From NCBI RefSeq assembly GCF_050908995.1, contig NC_135126.1, positions 13,950,001 to 14,014,000 on the forward strand: a stretch of DNA of 64,000 bases, read 5' to 3'. Made by a program: the position numbers and the translations under genes. Position 1 is the stretch's first letter; every line of letters starts with the position of its first letter. The stretch is from Andrena cerasifolii. Taxonomy: Eukaryota; Arthropoda; Insecta; Hymenoptera; Andrenidae. The notes under the pieces are model-generated. The model had not been told where the DNA came from, made no database searches, and saw only the letters and a program-made list of their open reading frames with translations. Below, one piece after another: positions 23,275 to 34,545 of the stretch.

Positions 23275-23690
23275 GCACCATAAAAGTTAAAGACATTCAA
23301 CTTTTATATTAGTCCATGGTTACTGCATACACAGCATACATATTATTTCTGTAGACAGAATTCCACAAAAGAAAATTAAAAACACTACAACATAAAATCC
23401 TTCAAATAAAGTCATAAATAAAAATAAAAGCCTTACCTAAAACTGAAAGAATTATTAATCAAATGTATCCCATGTCGCACAGAAACAATCCACTTTAGCC
23501 AAACCCTTCATATAAAGGATAAAAACAAATAATCTTCCACTCAATCCTTGACTGAAGTATCCTCAGTATTTAAATAAAGCCCAACAAACATTTCACTGTA
23601 TCATCTTAAAAAAATAATAATCCTCCTACCTCTGATTCTTTATTCAAAATTGAAATCCAGGCAAAAGTATTCTCTTTCTCCCGCATCTAG
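23275..23690. other. A+C-rich left flank of a CpG block
   Basis: There is no gene. The plus strand is conspicuously rich in A and C (for example ACACTACAACATAAAATCC near 23381), opposite to the G+T trend after 24180. It is described with the strand-switch finding. Confidence 0.6.
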
Positions 23691-24260
23691 CTCGAGATGT
23701 ATCGATCAGCGTCGATCCCTCGCATCGATAGATGGCTCTGGCATCTGACTCGATCGCGTCGCATCGGTGTGCGTCGCCATAGACCGTTACTTGGAACGCG
23801 GCTGCACAAGTCAACGCTTGTTTACCTCCGCCAAACCGTTCGAGTTAGTGGATTTAAAGTCGTGATTTTCCGTTCGACGTCGACGTCTTCCGCTCGTGCC
23901 GCGTACAGCTCTATGTTCGTGTACATTATAACGCGACCCTCTTTTTTGCGGGCTTGGACGTTGCCTGTTAATAATTCAGGTACAGGTCGGGACGCGGCGA
24001 GGATGACAGTAGGCATTCGGGCCCCGTATCTCGTCGAGTGAAGAGCGTCTCGCGTGTTCGCCCTTTTCGACGTTTATTAGTGGACTTTACAAACTGTGCG
24101 CGTATAATGTGTGTAGTGCCAACCGCAAATTTGGATATCGTACAGCTGCTGTCTATCATCGGCTCCCCCAGTGCTCCTGGTTAGTGTACATTTTAATAAT
24201 TATTAAAAGAGCATAGATTCATACTTTGGGTAAGCGAGTGAGGAGGCGAAATTGTTTTAT
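23691..24260 (+). promoter_or_regulatory. CpG block, candidate promoter with possible first exon
   Basis: The block is CpG-rich and holds a DRE-like CATCGATAGA at 23723-23732. Near its right edge, ATG at 24107 opens a frame of 24 codons plus one base that ends at a possible 5' splice site (CCTG then GTTAGT, GT at 24180-24181). The peptide begins MCVVPTANLDIVQLL. G+T-leaning DNA follows. Another frame is also open across the same region, so the evidence for coding is weak. The regulatory reading is more secure than the exon. Confidence 0.3.
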
Positions 24261-24549
24261 CGATCGCTCGTTGTCGGAACGAAATTCCCTATCATTGATC
24301 ACTTTCAAGAATCACAGCTAGGTGAATGATGTTTGGAAGGAAACTGAGGAATGCCGATTTAAAATGGCGGTCCATTAGTTTGTTTGAATGGATGTATCTA
24401 GCATTTTGTAATTGTGGTACAATTTTTAATGCGTCATGCATCTTTCGGGGCATCTCTCGTTACTAAGGAATGCAACAAATTTCTTTATTCCTTACTGATT
24501 AATTTCGTTTTTATTGCTTCGCCTTGGATATGTTGCAAAATATTTATAA

Positions 24550-24787
24550 AATCTGCCTTTGTACAAAATTTTTTACCTCAATTAGGCTGAGGAATTATAG
24601 CCTTTTTGTAATACGGCTAGAGACCTCCAGTCTTAATATAATGGAAACAATCAACAATAAAAAGTAGTAAAGTATTATACGCATAAAAGTAGTATATATT
24701 AAAATTGTATGAGTGTATTACAGAAAGGTTATGATTCCTCGCCCTGATTGAGGTAAAAGCGTTTTTTCGACAAAATGGCGGCGATTT
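24550..24787. mobile_element. Inverted-repeat MITE-like element
   Basis: The arm 24572-24614 (beginning TTTACCTCAATTAGGCTGAG) pairs with 24715-24757, and weaker complementarity extends outward to about 24550 and 24787. The loop of about 100 bp is AT-rich. No clear target duplication was found. The structure is typical of a miniature inverted-repeat element. Confidence 0.65.
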
Positions 24788-25801
24788 GTAAAATCGCTAG
24801 ACTTTTTACAGGGACTGCAACACAACACATAGCTACACAGTCATTGTCGTTGTTTTCAGAATCATTCTTCGCTGTAGAATAACATTTTATTTTAAGAATG
24901 ACGTAGCCAGAGGATAATGTAATATATTATGTGACATGGCATTTTAAATGATCATATTTCACAAGTTTTCGAATCTGTCACGAATAATAATTTGTCATTT
25001 TTGAAAATATGTAGGTAGGTACAATTTATATTTCATAAATAGCGTTGGCACATTTTCATTAGCTATTTTTCTTAATGACGAACATTTGTATAGGTTTTTA
25101 CACATATATATTAGTAGGTAGGTATCTTAATATGCCATCATATTTTTCCAAATATTCTTCTACATATATGTATGATATGCGGTGCGGCAAAGTGATCAGA
25201 TAAATTGCCTCGAACGTTTTTTTATGTTGCTGTGACGTAAAAAGTCAACGGATTCATAGAATAAAATAACGTAGTCGGTTTATTATATAGTTAAAAGTTA
25301 AAAGTTTGTGTCAACATGAAACGAGCTGCTGTTGAAGTCGATTTTTTTATTCAAAAAAGAAATGAAAAATATTCGTTCAAAAAAATGAAATATAGCAAAA
25401 TCCAAACACTTTCGTAGTGTGTATTTCTCAATATTCCAAATTGGAATTGCTTAAATAATTTTGGCGAGGTCGCGTCCACGAACCTGTGGGACGTTTTGAG
25501 AAAATTATTACGGTAGAAGATTCTTCTGAATAAACACACTTAAATTATTTTTCTCCTCTTAAACACTGATTTCTGCTAAGAAAGAAGTTCCAGGAAAACT
25601 CTGTACAATAGGAAAAGATTGTGCACTACCCGTAGAACATAATAGAATTCGAAACCTTGCCAGACTCTGCAAGGTCTTTTGACCTGCAGAACGAGGGGTG
25701 TGCACGTGCGTTCGAGTGTCGGTTCGCTTAAAATTCCATAACTTTCCCACTAACGTAAATCCCATTGTCACAGTTTAGAAATATATTCTCAAGGCTTCAT
25801 A
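24788..25801. other. AT-rich non-coding stretch
   Basis: No gene or bounded repeat is visible. Short minus-strand frames (25351-25539, 25559-25771) have no recognisable product. Confidence 0.6.
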
Positions 25802-25809
25802 CATTAAAA

Positions 25810-26025
25810 CAGCGTTTCCCAACTAAATTTTGCCAAGGAACCCTTCCAAACTCACGAAAAGGCGGAACCCTCAATCTCCTCAACAGTTTTTCTTAGCACA
25901 CGTAGGGTTGTAACGTCGAAATAAATAATTTCTGAATAAAACAAAGCAATTAGAACTTTCACTACAAGCTAAATTTTCGCGGAACTCTAAACTTCGTATC
26001 CCGGAACACTAGCTGGGAAACGCTG
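25810..26025. mobile_element. hAT-type MITE (216 bp)
   Basis: The left end CAGCGTTTCCCAACT and right end AGCTGGGAAACGCTG are inverted repeats. The 8-base flanks are CATTAAAA and CGTGAAAA, identical at six positions, consistent with an aged hAT target duplication. Internal GGAACCCT-type motifs are also typical of this kind of hAT MITE. It is non-coding. Confidence 0.82.
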
Positions 26026-26033
26026 CGTGAAAA

Positions 26034-27480
26034 GCATACCAAAAAAGGAGCGGAAAATCCGCGTGCATGTAACAGCTTAATCAGGTACAATCACGCACAA
26101 ATTACGTTTACGCGTGCGCGTTTTAACGAACACAATTTCCTCCGGTTCCCCGCAGAAAGTACACGCTAGCCTGAGCATCGGGAAAGCAATTGCTCCATGA
26201 AGAGACACTTGATTTTTAAATTTCCTACCTCTAACCAAATAAAGCTCTCGATGCTCCACCGACGCGGCGTTTTGTCGAAGCTCTTAATCAGGACAATTTG
26301 TTGCGCTTAAAAAAAGCCGTACTAAAATCGAAGGTGCAAGGCAACGTGCGCCAAGAGGGGTAGCATCGTCCCCTCGACGGAGTCTCGTAATCGCGGAACG
26401 TTCGTTTCGAAATCGATCGGTCGAGAGTTGGAGCGCGCTACTGATCGATAATAAAAATACAAGGGCGGGAAGGAATAATCAACGGGACGGGAATTGGATA
26501 TCTCGTTACTGCCATACCTCTTTTTCCCCGTCGTCCTTCGGTTGTCATACCAGCGCGCAGCTCGGCGCGACCCGCAAACGTAGACAGATGTTGCTTTGTA
26601 ACTTTACGTTGCCAGCTATCGGCGAATTTATTGACTTTTTATCGGGAGCCCGCTGGACTCGTAACGCGTCCCGCCATTATGTATCGTTCCCTTTTATCGG
26701 CCAACAATAGCCTTTCATCCGGGCTCCGCGGCCCCGTTTCCCGAAAATCTATTTCCTGCCGGGGTAATTTTTGATTACTTTCAATTTAGCCGTCCCGCGC
26801 TGGACGTCCTCGGCGGCAAATATTCGACAGAGCCAGGATGAAACTTTTATCACCTGGAAGTAATAGCCGATTCTACGCGCAGCGGGTTCACGTGTGATTC
26901 GGAACTGATTATATTAAAATTCTAATGGCTTCTCGCTGCAGATCTCGCGGGTGGGAGGCGGCGGCGTGTCACGGGCATTCACGGGCTTTAATTATTCCTG
27001 TGGAATAAGAATTTTATTCATTCGGCGGCGTTAATAGATCGATGCTGGATTACGCCCGTTCGCCGGTATTTTCAACGGGCTTTCTTACGGGGCTAAGCTC
27101 GACTTCGCGTTATTAACCGATGAGGCGAGACATTAACAGTATTCCTACCACGACCGGTCGAATGACCGTCTTTAAAATTTCGATTAGAATTTCCTATATA
27201 CAACGTAATTGAATCGCCTTTAAACTTCTCGACTTTTTCTCAAATATGTACGTGATATAATTCTGAGTAAAAGAAACTATATTTTTATACCGTCAAATTG
27301 GCTATTATCTTCATTCTGTATTAAAAAATATAAGCTGTGCTAAATACCGGTCATTTTTTTGCGTGAAGTGTCGGTAGGAATAGTGTTAAGTAAGTAGGTA
27401 CCTTCGATGTAATATGTTGTAGGAGAGGCTGGCGTTTTTCAAGATTGAAGGGAGATTACCTATTTCGATTTCTTTGTCGA
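26034..27480. promoter_or_regulatory. CpG-rich block 26250-27160 with flanks
   Basis: The core is CpG-rich and regular in composition, with homeodomain-like TTAATT/ATTA motifs (for example near 26985). No single frame stands out. The right flank (27355-27460) is G+T-rich on the plus strand (GTGAAGTGTCGGTAGGAATA and onward), matching the switch seen at other blocks. I infer a conserved regulatory block. Confidence 0.4.
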
Positions 27481-27483
27481 CTT

Positions 27484-28400
27484 TTACGTAGGCGTCCTGG
27501 GAAGATTCGTACAAGTGGATCCACTTGTGCCCCTGAATATGTAACTGCAGAATACTGTAGATGATAAATTCTGTTTGGCTAGAAAAATCTGGCGTTTAAG
27601 GTTATTTTCGTTAGGAGGCTGTGCCAGCGAACTATTTCCATTACAGTGTTCTATAACATGTAAAGTTGTTATCTGGAAGCATTCAGGGAGTTGATGAAGG
27701 TGCTCTTGCAGCAATTCTCTGTTACTTTTGATACGAAATTAAGAAGATATAGTATTGTAAAATAGTATTTAAACTATTGCCTTTATGAGACAATTTACTA
27801 TAGAAATTATTATAAAGCAGAAAAGGGGGACCATAGTTCTCTTCGCGTAAGTTCTATTATATTTCAAATAAGAATTTCGAATAGCCGTATGCATTTCTAA
27901 TATATATCTAACGTTTCAATGTAATACCCATTTCCTACAAAAATAGCGCGATACCGGAAAACTAAACAAAGGGTGCACGAAATTGCATGTTATCTGAAAG
28001 GATGTCTTCTTTTATACCCTTCACACCAGGTCCCGTTGAAATGCCTCGAACAAGCCAAGATTTACAGCCATTCGAATACTTCCCTCCAAGGTTACTTCTC
28101 TCCGGCCCCTTCTCCCCAAATGACTTCTAGGCAAAGGTGAGGCGAAAAATTGGTGCCCACTGTGAGGCCCTTTTGTAGGAAGGAAAGGAATTGTTGGTTT
28201 GCTGGACGGCTGCACTGCCAGGTGCGCTACCCAGACCCAACCACGGATTCTTTCTCCTAAACTAAACCTAATAGTCGAAGGCGCCTGCCGCCTACGGTTA
28301 GGCCCACCTGACGGAACCCTCAAACCGCCCTTGGACAACAAAACTCGAAATTCGAAATAGCATGGAAAACCAAGCGCAAAGAGGCACGAGAACGCGGGCC
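27484..28400 (-). other. Low-stop stretch with two unrecognised minus-strand frames
   Basis: A 76-codon frame at 27484-27714 and a 106-codon frame at 28021-28341 are open on the minus strand. Their start codons are non-ATG, and I recognise no domain. Around 28300-28400 all three minus frames are largely open, reflecting CpG-rich composition at 28000-28400. Reading in minus orientation, TATAAAAG occurs at 28009-28016. They could be parts of the same locus as the 194-codon frame upstream, but nothing links them. Confidence 0.2.
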
Positions 28401-28985
28401 CTATTCCTGAAAATCGTTGGCAGGAAACGAGTCGTCCGATCGATATGGTAGATCGGTATTCGAATCAGGATCCTTTCTTCGCTGGACGATTCTTCTATCA
28501 ATTGAGGTATTCAGGCCCTGAATGCTTTCTTTGTCCACCGATTTCATATTTTCAAGTGCCTCCTCTGTTACCTTATCCCGCAAAAATTTGGGGAAACTTT
28601 GTTTGGAGGACTTGAATGGGCACGGGCATCCTTCGAAATGGATGAACATGGAAAAATCGTGAAGGATTCTGCGATCCTTGTACGTGTCTTGTGGAAAAGA
28701 ATGCGCCGAATCCTCTACCGTAGAAATTTTGGGATGTACATCCTGGGAAGATAGGGAAGATGTAATTTTATTGCTTAAAGAAGTGTTACTAAACATGTGC
28801 TGAATATTTTCCAATGAAATATTTAAACAAGTCGTGTAATAATTCTGAAAAGTGTTTCTCTTTTTTATGCCAACTGAATTGTACACAGGGGCATCCTTAA
28901 TCCTGTGTGCTATTGCAAGGAATATCATATTTAAAGTATAACAAGATCTTAAATGCACTCTGGATTGGTCTTCCTCATAGTGCAC
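28401..28985 (-). CDS. Unrecognised 194-codon open frame, possible terminal exon
   Basis: The minus-strand frame runs without a stop for 195 codons and ends in TAG at 28401. Only this frame is open over 28500-28985, and the base composition is ordinary, so the length is unusual by chance. The product is hydrophilic, with Ser/Asp/Lys-rich stretches and a Cys-Pro-Cys-Pro motif near residue 120. I see no signal peptide or membrane span and do not recognise the family. The upstream stop TAG coincides with a possible 3' splice site (AAATTTTAG), so it could be a last exon. The first in-frame ATG is about 19 codons in. It may instead be a remnant of a mobile-element gene. Confidence 0.35.
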   Translation of the reverse strand: MHYEEDQSRVHLRSCYTLNMIFLAIAHRIKDAPVYNSVGIKKRNTFQNYYTTCLNISLENIQHMFSNTSLSNKITSSLSSQDVHPKISTVEDSAHSFPQDTYKDRRILHDFSMFIHFEGCPCPFKSSKQSFPKFLRDKVTEEALENMKSVDKESIQGLNTSIDRRIVQRRKDPDSNTDLPYRSDDSFPANDFQE

Positions 28986-28989
28986 TTTA

Positions 28990-30100
28990 TCCTAAAATTT
29001 CCCCGTCACCTGAGACTCTATGAATTAAAGACCATTTTCCACGCGCCATCGAGTACAACGGCTAGAACTTCCGCCCATTCTACTATGCCTAACGATCTGA
29101 CAATATTTCCACTTTCTTCGACGCAATTAAAGCTTAATTGCCGGAAAATAGAGCGATTTACAAACACGTCTGGAAAAATACGCGTATGCACGTACACCCT
29201 CAATACACACGTCCCGACGATTTAAGTCGAGGACGTGAGGTCCCGGCTAACGTTTCCAAATGCTTCGGCGAAGTTTGCCCTTTACGAACTTCCAAACTTT
29301 ATTTCGAACTGTAAAATCTGATGGTTAAAGTTGACTCCCTGGCCGTCCGACACGTGGGACACACAGCGCCGCGCTGTTTTGTAATCGTTTTAAATATCGA
29401 TGGCAAACGGCACCGTAGTCAAACGAATTTAGCGCGTAATAATTAAAGGTTTACAATACATTGCAGTGGAAAATAATATTTCAATAGGAGTATTAAATAA
29501 AAGCTTATTTCCAAAACATCTTGAACACAACAAGTACGAAAAATCGGAAAGTGGGTTGTGTTTTTAATGAGTTAGGAAAATATATTTTTATTACGAAGTA
29601 TTTAGTTACAGAAATCTGACCCGTATAGTTTGAACATTATGGAAGAAGGTAAGACACTGCCCAAATAAATTATTTCACACTGAAATGAATGAAACACAAC
29701 TTATGACGCATTAATTTCATTTTAAGATTGAACTTTATGAAAAATTATACGAAATTTTTAGTAGTGCAGGTATCAAAGGATGGTCTAAATCCAGATATTT
29801 TATATCTGCATTTTTTATAATACAGTATTCAGTGTCCTGTGTTATTATCAATTACAAGGGTGGCAATCTTCTAAAACTTCCACATCTCCAACATTTTCGA
29901 TAAAAGAATCTGTTGATTCTCCCGTAACATTTTTGCTACCATGAACCAAAGATTTCAATGGTAATTTGTACATTCACAAAAAGCCATCTGGATATAAGGC
30001 GTTTTGAAAGTAAATTTAAAACAGCCACTTGTAAATCGACGTTTATGTCGACAAACGTTTTCAGAGCTACGAACAAAATTATATATTCAATAGCTTTGCA
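28990..30100. other. Non-coding stretch
   Basis: No gene is supported. The part 29020-29420 is moderately CpG-rich and includes CACGTG (29350). The part 29440-30060 is AT-rich, with an A+C lean near 29880-30060. Confidence 0.5.
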
Positions 30101-31150
30101 GGCTATTTAAGACGATTCGAGGATAAGCTCTTGGATTGCCTATGCGCGTGGCACTCGTGGCAGTGTGCTCGAGTGTGATGCAGTTTTTATCGCAGCCTCG
30201 TGACGCTCGGCGGCCATATTTTTCACTTTCCATACTGGCAATTAATTTTTTTCATTTCTCGAGGCTCACCTTCCGCAAGAGTTCCTAACGTGACTTCCCT
30301 TTTCCCGGGGTAGCTTTTTAGTCGAAGCGCCCAGCCGTTCCTGCGACGCCAGATTTCCCCGATAGTTCGATAAATTCTCTTGGCAAAGGTTTGCTATTTT
30401 ATGGTCGGCTCTTCGAGCGCCTCCTCCAGCCTGGACGAAAGGGCGCGCTTAAGAATGAGCGGCAGAAAGAGAGAAAAAAAAAGGATTCTTGGTCGATTAA
30501 TCTTCGTTTCTTTTGCTCGTTGCGCGCGGCCTTTATCTTTCGGGTCCTTCAGAGGCATATTGTATACCAGAGTCACATCATTTTCTCCCCCCTTCGACGA
30601 GTGGCCTCCCCTCCCGGTCTCCCGTATTATGCATTATGAATTATTAATTATTTATAAGTGTGCTATCTACTTGAAAGTTCTTCTCCATTCCGCGCGTCTC
30701 GCGACGTTAATACGATTTATCCGACGACCTGATCTTCTCCTTTACCCGAACGAAAATTTTATTTCGCCACCGTGGGTAATTCAGGGAATAATGGCCCCCG
30801 GGCTTATGAAATAATGGGAGTCAGTCTTATGGTTACGTTTAGCGGAGGATTTATATTTATATTATATTGCAATACCTGTTAACAAATATTTCGTGCCAAT
30901 TACTGGTGTCTATCATTGCTTCGTGTCTGATCACTTTACTTTCTGTTCCTCAAATGGAGTGCACCAGTTCCTTCTTCTGATTTGAGGACAAGTGTTTTGA
31001 TATTTGTCTGTATTCCGTGTGGATAGTTGATAAATGTCAGTGGGGTTAGTTAGAAGTTTGTGATTGCTACTTTATATTTCATTTCATAGTGAGTTTTGTA
31101 ATATTTAAAGTAAGGTACTGCTAGAAGCTACCTGCTGAGTGTAGTTCCTA
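30101..31150. promoter_or_regulatory. CpG block with G+T-rich right flank
   Basis: The core (30110-30830) is CpG-rich, contains dispersed element A, and has a homeodomain-type AT cluster (TTATGAATTATTAATTA) at about 30627. Overlapping plus frames of 144 and 82 codons are mutually exclusive and unrecognisable. From 30830 to 31150 the plus strand becomes G+T-rich (for example GTCAGTGGGGTTAGTTAG). No coding is inferred. Confidence 0.4.
30482..30566 (+). repeat. CpG-rich dispersed element, copy A
   Basis: AGGATTCTTGGTCGATTAAT is followed by CTTCGTTTCTTTTGCTCGTT, a GCGCGGCC segment and GAGGCATATTGTATACC. The latter matches GAGGCATATTACATCC of copy D in both sequence and spacing. The 5' part is purine-rich, as in copy C. 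Confidence 0.5.
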
Positions 31151-31830
31151 CTTAGTCGAAGGATTATACCTAGAGAGATTTAGCGATACATACGAAGTAT
31201 TAAATTCTGTTTGCTCGGATACAATTCGAGACCAGAACGAAATGGAGTACCAATTACATGAATGATAGGTACCATAGCACTTTGTAGAAGTCCTTTTTTA
31301 TACGTTCTTTTGATAACACTTTGAGGTGATTAATATAAAGTAATAAAATATAAAGTAAAGCTTACACTATCATAACTTGAGGAAATACTGAAGCGAATGG
31401 ATAATTAACAGCAGAAACCATGTTTATAAATACAGTATGACGATGGCGGAACTTCGCACTTTTGGCAATTTTAGTTGGAACTATGAGGTCATAGAAAATC
31501 AAAGTTGAAATGCAAAATCACCAAAAGTCGCAGTAACAACTTTAGGTGCACTTATTGGATTGTTGAACAATAGCACTACTCGTGTTTCTGTTTTATAATT
31601 TTTATATACTACGCTCCACTATTTATAAACTCTGTTTTTGGCTTAAGGCCTGAGCTGTCGTTCAGTTATACAAACGTCAGTTTCTAGAACCTTTTTCTAG
31701 AACCTTCATATTCTGACAGTTTAAAATATTTTGCAATATTATTCTGACAGAAGGATTCGTGTTCTCTAATTCATATATCTTCCACTCGAAGCACAATAAT
31801 TAAACATTACCTATACGTCCAATCAAATAT
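31151..31830. other. AT-rich stretch with a small imperfect palindrome
   Basis: No gene is present. A hairpin at about 31449-31540 pairs CGCACTTTTGGCAATTTT with the complement of AAAATCACCAAAAGTCG and is centred on CTATGAGGTCATAG. It may be a worn MITE. Confidence 0.45.
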
Positions 31831-31834
31831 GTAC

Positions 31835-32519
31835 TGTTACTCGGCCGAAAGAAGATCCCCAAGAGGCGGGCTCGGGCGATACAGTCCGTCGCTATGACGA
31901 TTGGTCGAATCACCTATTTGGGCACACTTTTAATGACGCGGCACACGTATTTTGGTTATTGGCTGAAGTAGGCACATACATTGTCGCACCGCGCGACGAA
32001 GAGAGCGAACAAAACACATCGAGATCGGGTGGAATAGAGCGATCTGACCGACGAGCGCCAAAGCAATAGCGTAGGCATCTCAGACGGGGTTAACCATTAA
32101 TATATAATAACATAAAAATTTCCTTATTTTTCACAATATATTCAGGAAAGTATTATCATTGGTTTGGTTAAATTTTTCTGATTAAAATAAGCCCAAACGC
32201 AATGTCGCACAGATTGTTTGAAAAATAAGGAAATTTTTATGTTATTATATATTAATGGTTAACCGTCTGAGATGCCTACGCTATTGCTTTGACGCTTGTC
32301 GGTCAGATCGATCGCTCTATTCCACTCGATCTCGATGGGTTTTGTTCGCTCTCTTCGTCGCGCGGTGCGACAATGTATGTGCCTACTTCAGCCAATAACC
32401 AAAATACGTGTGCCGCGTCATTAAAAGTGTGCCCAAATAGGTGATTCGACCAATCGTCATAGCGACGGACTGTATCGCCCGAGCCCGCCTCTTGGGGATC
32501 TTCTTTCGGCCGGGTAATA
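31835..32519. mobile_element. Foldback element, near-perfect 300-bp palindrome arms
   Basis: The arms at 31835-32133 and 32219-32519 are nearly identical in inverse orientation, separated by an 85-bp loop. The ends read TGTTACTCGGCCG and CGGCCGGGTAATA. GTAC flanks both sides (31831-31834, 32520-32523) and could be a 4-bp target duplication, although it is itself palindromic. Frames within the arms are mirror images and are not genes. Few differences separate the arms, so the element is young or is being homogenised. Confidence 0.88.
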
Positions 32520-34380
32520 GTACGTAACATTTTATTGGATTCAAAAAGAATTGTAAATAATCGTATATTTGCATGATTTTTCTATGGAAGATAAAAGACG
32601 AGTTCAATGTAAAAGATATAGATACGTATTCAGAAATATTGTGGAAAGCTTTGTACCACTCAATTTTTATATTTTTCAAATATGGATTTCAGATGATTTA
32701 GAAATAAGTTCTTCAATTACAGACATATATTTTATTTTCCATAGTGTATAAAATTAGCCGTCCAGTTTGTCTCTGAATATAAAACCCGTTTGAAAATCTT
32801 TCGATAAATTGAACAATGTTGGAGCAGAAGGTGTTGATCATCGATTGTTGTATATTTCACTATTGTCTAATTTATTCGGCATAGTCTCCAATGAAAAGCG
32901 CTCCGTAATCTGTTCCCGAGCGATTTTTATCTGGCAGAGTGGAAAATGTCGAAGCTCGATGGAACCGAGTTTCTCTCGGATTAATTTTCGCTTCTCTGTC
33001 GTCTCCTGTTCGCGTTAAATTCGCCCCCATTTTCGCGCTCGTCGTTGTGCGGCGTTCTCTTGACACATAATTGCACCGGATTGCTCTTTTGTTGCGTCTT
33101 AAATTGTTACGTCGACGTTAATGCTTTAAATCGACCGTGCAAGGATTCGCCCCGTATTTATCACTGCGATTATCCGTGGATTCCGAAACAACAATTCGCC
33201 TTCATTCCTTTACATGTCTACCATTTATATCACGTTTATAACTCTACCAAATTTCAAGCACTCGAAAAAATTGCGCAACGTTATCTCTGTGTACTCTTTG
33301 AACGAGTCTTCGAATATATATTAAAATATTCCACTGAATAAAATATTGTAAATAAATTTCTGCTTCGGAAGAAAAAAAAAACAGAACGTCGAGATAGAAG
33401 TGAAAAGTCGGGCATTGTAATCGATTCGAAACGGATTTAAATAGGACAAAATGGGACAGAATTGCTGACAATATGTGGGTCGCAGAGTGAACGGCACGAG
33501 TGACAGAATAAAATTGTCCCGAAATCGTGGCGCGAATAGCTCGACAACTATCCGTTTAATTTTTTAATCCAATCACTTATCACCAATTTGATCGCTGATC
33601 GAGCAGTGGGGCGAAGTAATTCGATGAAAAATTTATTTGAAATTATACACATCCGTGTGTGCGGGCAATAATCATTGTTAAATGTTAAATGCTATGCCGT
33701 CGTCGCTTTTCTGTTCAGCGCCAGGGATTCGATCGCGTTCCTCTCGCCGTCTACATATCTGAATTACAAAAGTCGCGAGATTAGGCGATCCGCTTAATTT
33801 CGGAATATAATATATTATTCATACCCTTATTTGCATATCCCTTCGCGCACCTATCCCCAGATAGAAAATACGGTACAAGATGCAAATGTAATTCATGCTC
33901 TCTATCACATCGCGGACCCGCAGCCACGACCACCGTTGCGTCGTCGCCGCGTAATCACGTGGCTCGCGCGTGTGTAAGTCGACTCGTTAATCGAGCCATC
34001 GATACACTGGGAGTCGTTTCCTCGATGATTTTCATCCCGACGAACACTAAGTACGAACAGAGCCGCGAAAATAAAAAAGTGATTATCCCGCCCATTATTT
34101 CCGCTTGCTTCTTTCGCTCCGCCGTGTCCACGTTCGTGTGAAACGCCGATTTTCAAGTCCACCGAGCTGTACTAGAGATTCATTATTGCCTTCCTCCACA
34201 CCTCTACGTTCCCGCCGCCAGTTCGTATCTTTTGATTACTTTTACGCCCGAACCTGTTCGTTCACTATTTTTCAATGCATGTTCGCGACGAGCTCGTGAT
34301 TTTCCAGGATAGGTACTCTTTTCAAGGGCCTGTATTGTGCAGAGATGAGAAGTTGGCTAGGCAAAGGGATGCGTGTCTGG
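32520..34380. other. Non-coding stretch with CpG blocks 32880-33200 and 33690-34300
   Basis: No gene is supported. The first block includes dispersed element B. The second contains overlapping frames on both strands (85 codons minus at 33905-34162, 60 and 64 codons plus) with no motif. The intervening DNA is AT-rich with an A9 run at 33372. Confidence 0.45.
32964..33030 (+). repeat. CpG-rich dispersed element, copy B (partial)
   Basis: TCTCGGATTAATTTTCGCTT followed by CTCTGTCGTC and TGTTCGCG aligns with the core and pyrimidine tail of copies C and D. The upstream purine segment and the GAGGCATATT tail are missing or unrecognisable, so homology is less sure here. Confidence 0.35.
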
Positions 34381-34382
34381 AT

Positions 34383-34545
34383 TAGGGCTGGGATTATTTG
34401 TCGAAGCTTTCGGTAATCGAATATTCGAATACTTCAGATGCTCAATTATTTGGGGAATATAATTCGAATATCAAAGTATTCGAATGCTTAAATATTCGAA
34501 TAAATCAGTATTCGAATACTTAAATATTCGAATAGTATGGTGTGA
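34383..34545. repeat. Cluster of TTCGAA palindromes, hAT-like end
   Basis: Six TTCGAA sites within about 130 bases, mostly as TATTCGAATA, follow AGGGCTGGGATTAT at about 34385. Subterminal clusters of this sort next to a GGGCTGGGA end occur in some arthropod hAT elements. I could not find the opposite end or a target duplication, so this is probably one end of a decayed element. Confidence 0.45.

Noticed and set aside
28009..28016. TATAAAAG in minus orientation
   Set aside because: An initiator-like TCAGA lies only about 20 bases downstream, too close for a standard TATA promoter, and no gene start follows.
32303..32530. 75-codon frame in the palindrome
   Set aside because: It is the mirror image of sequence in the opposite arm and reads across the element terminus. 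It is explained by the foldback element.
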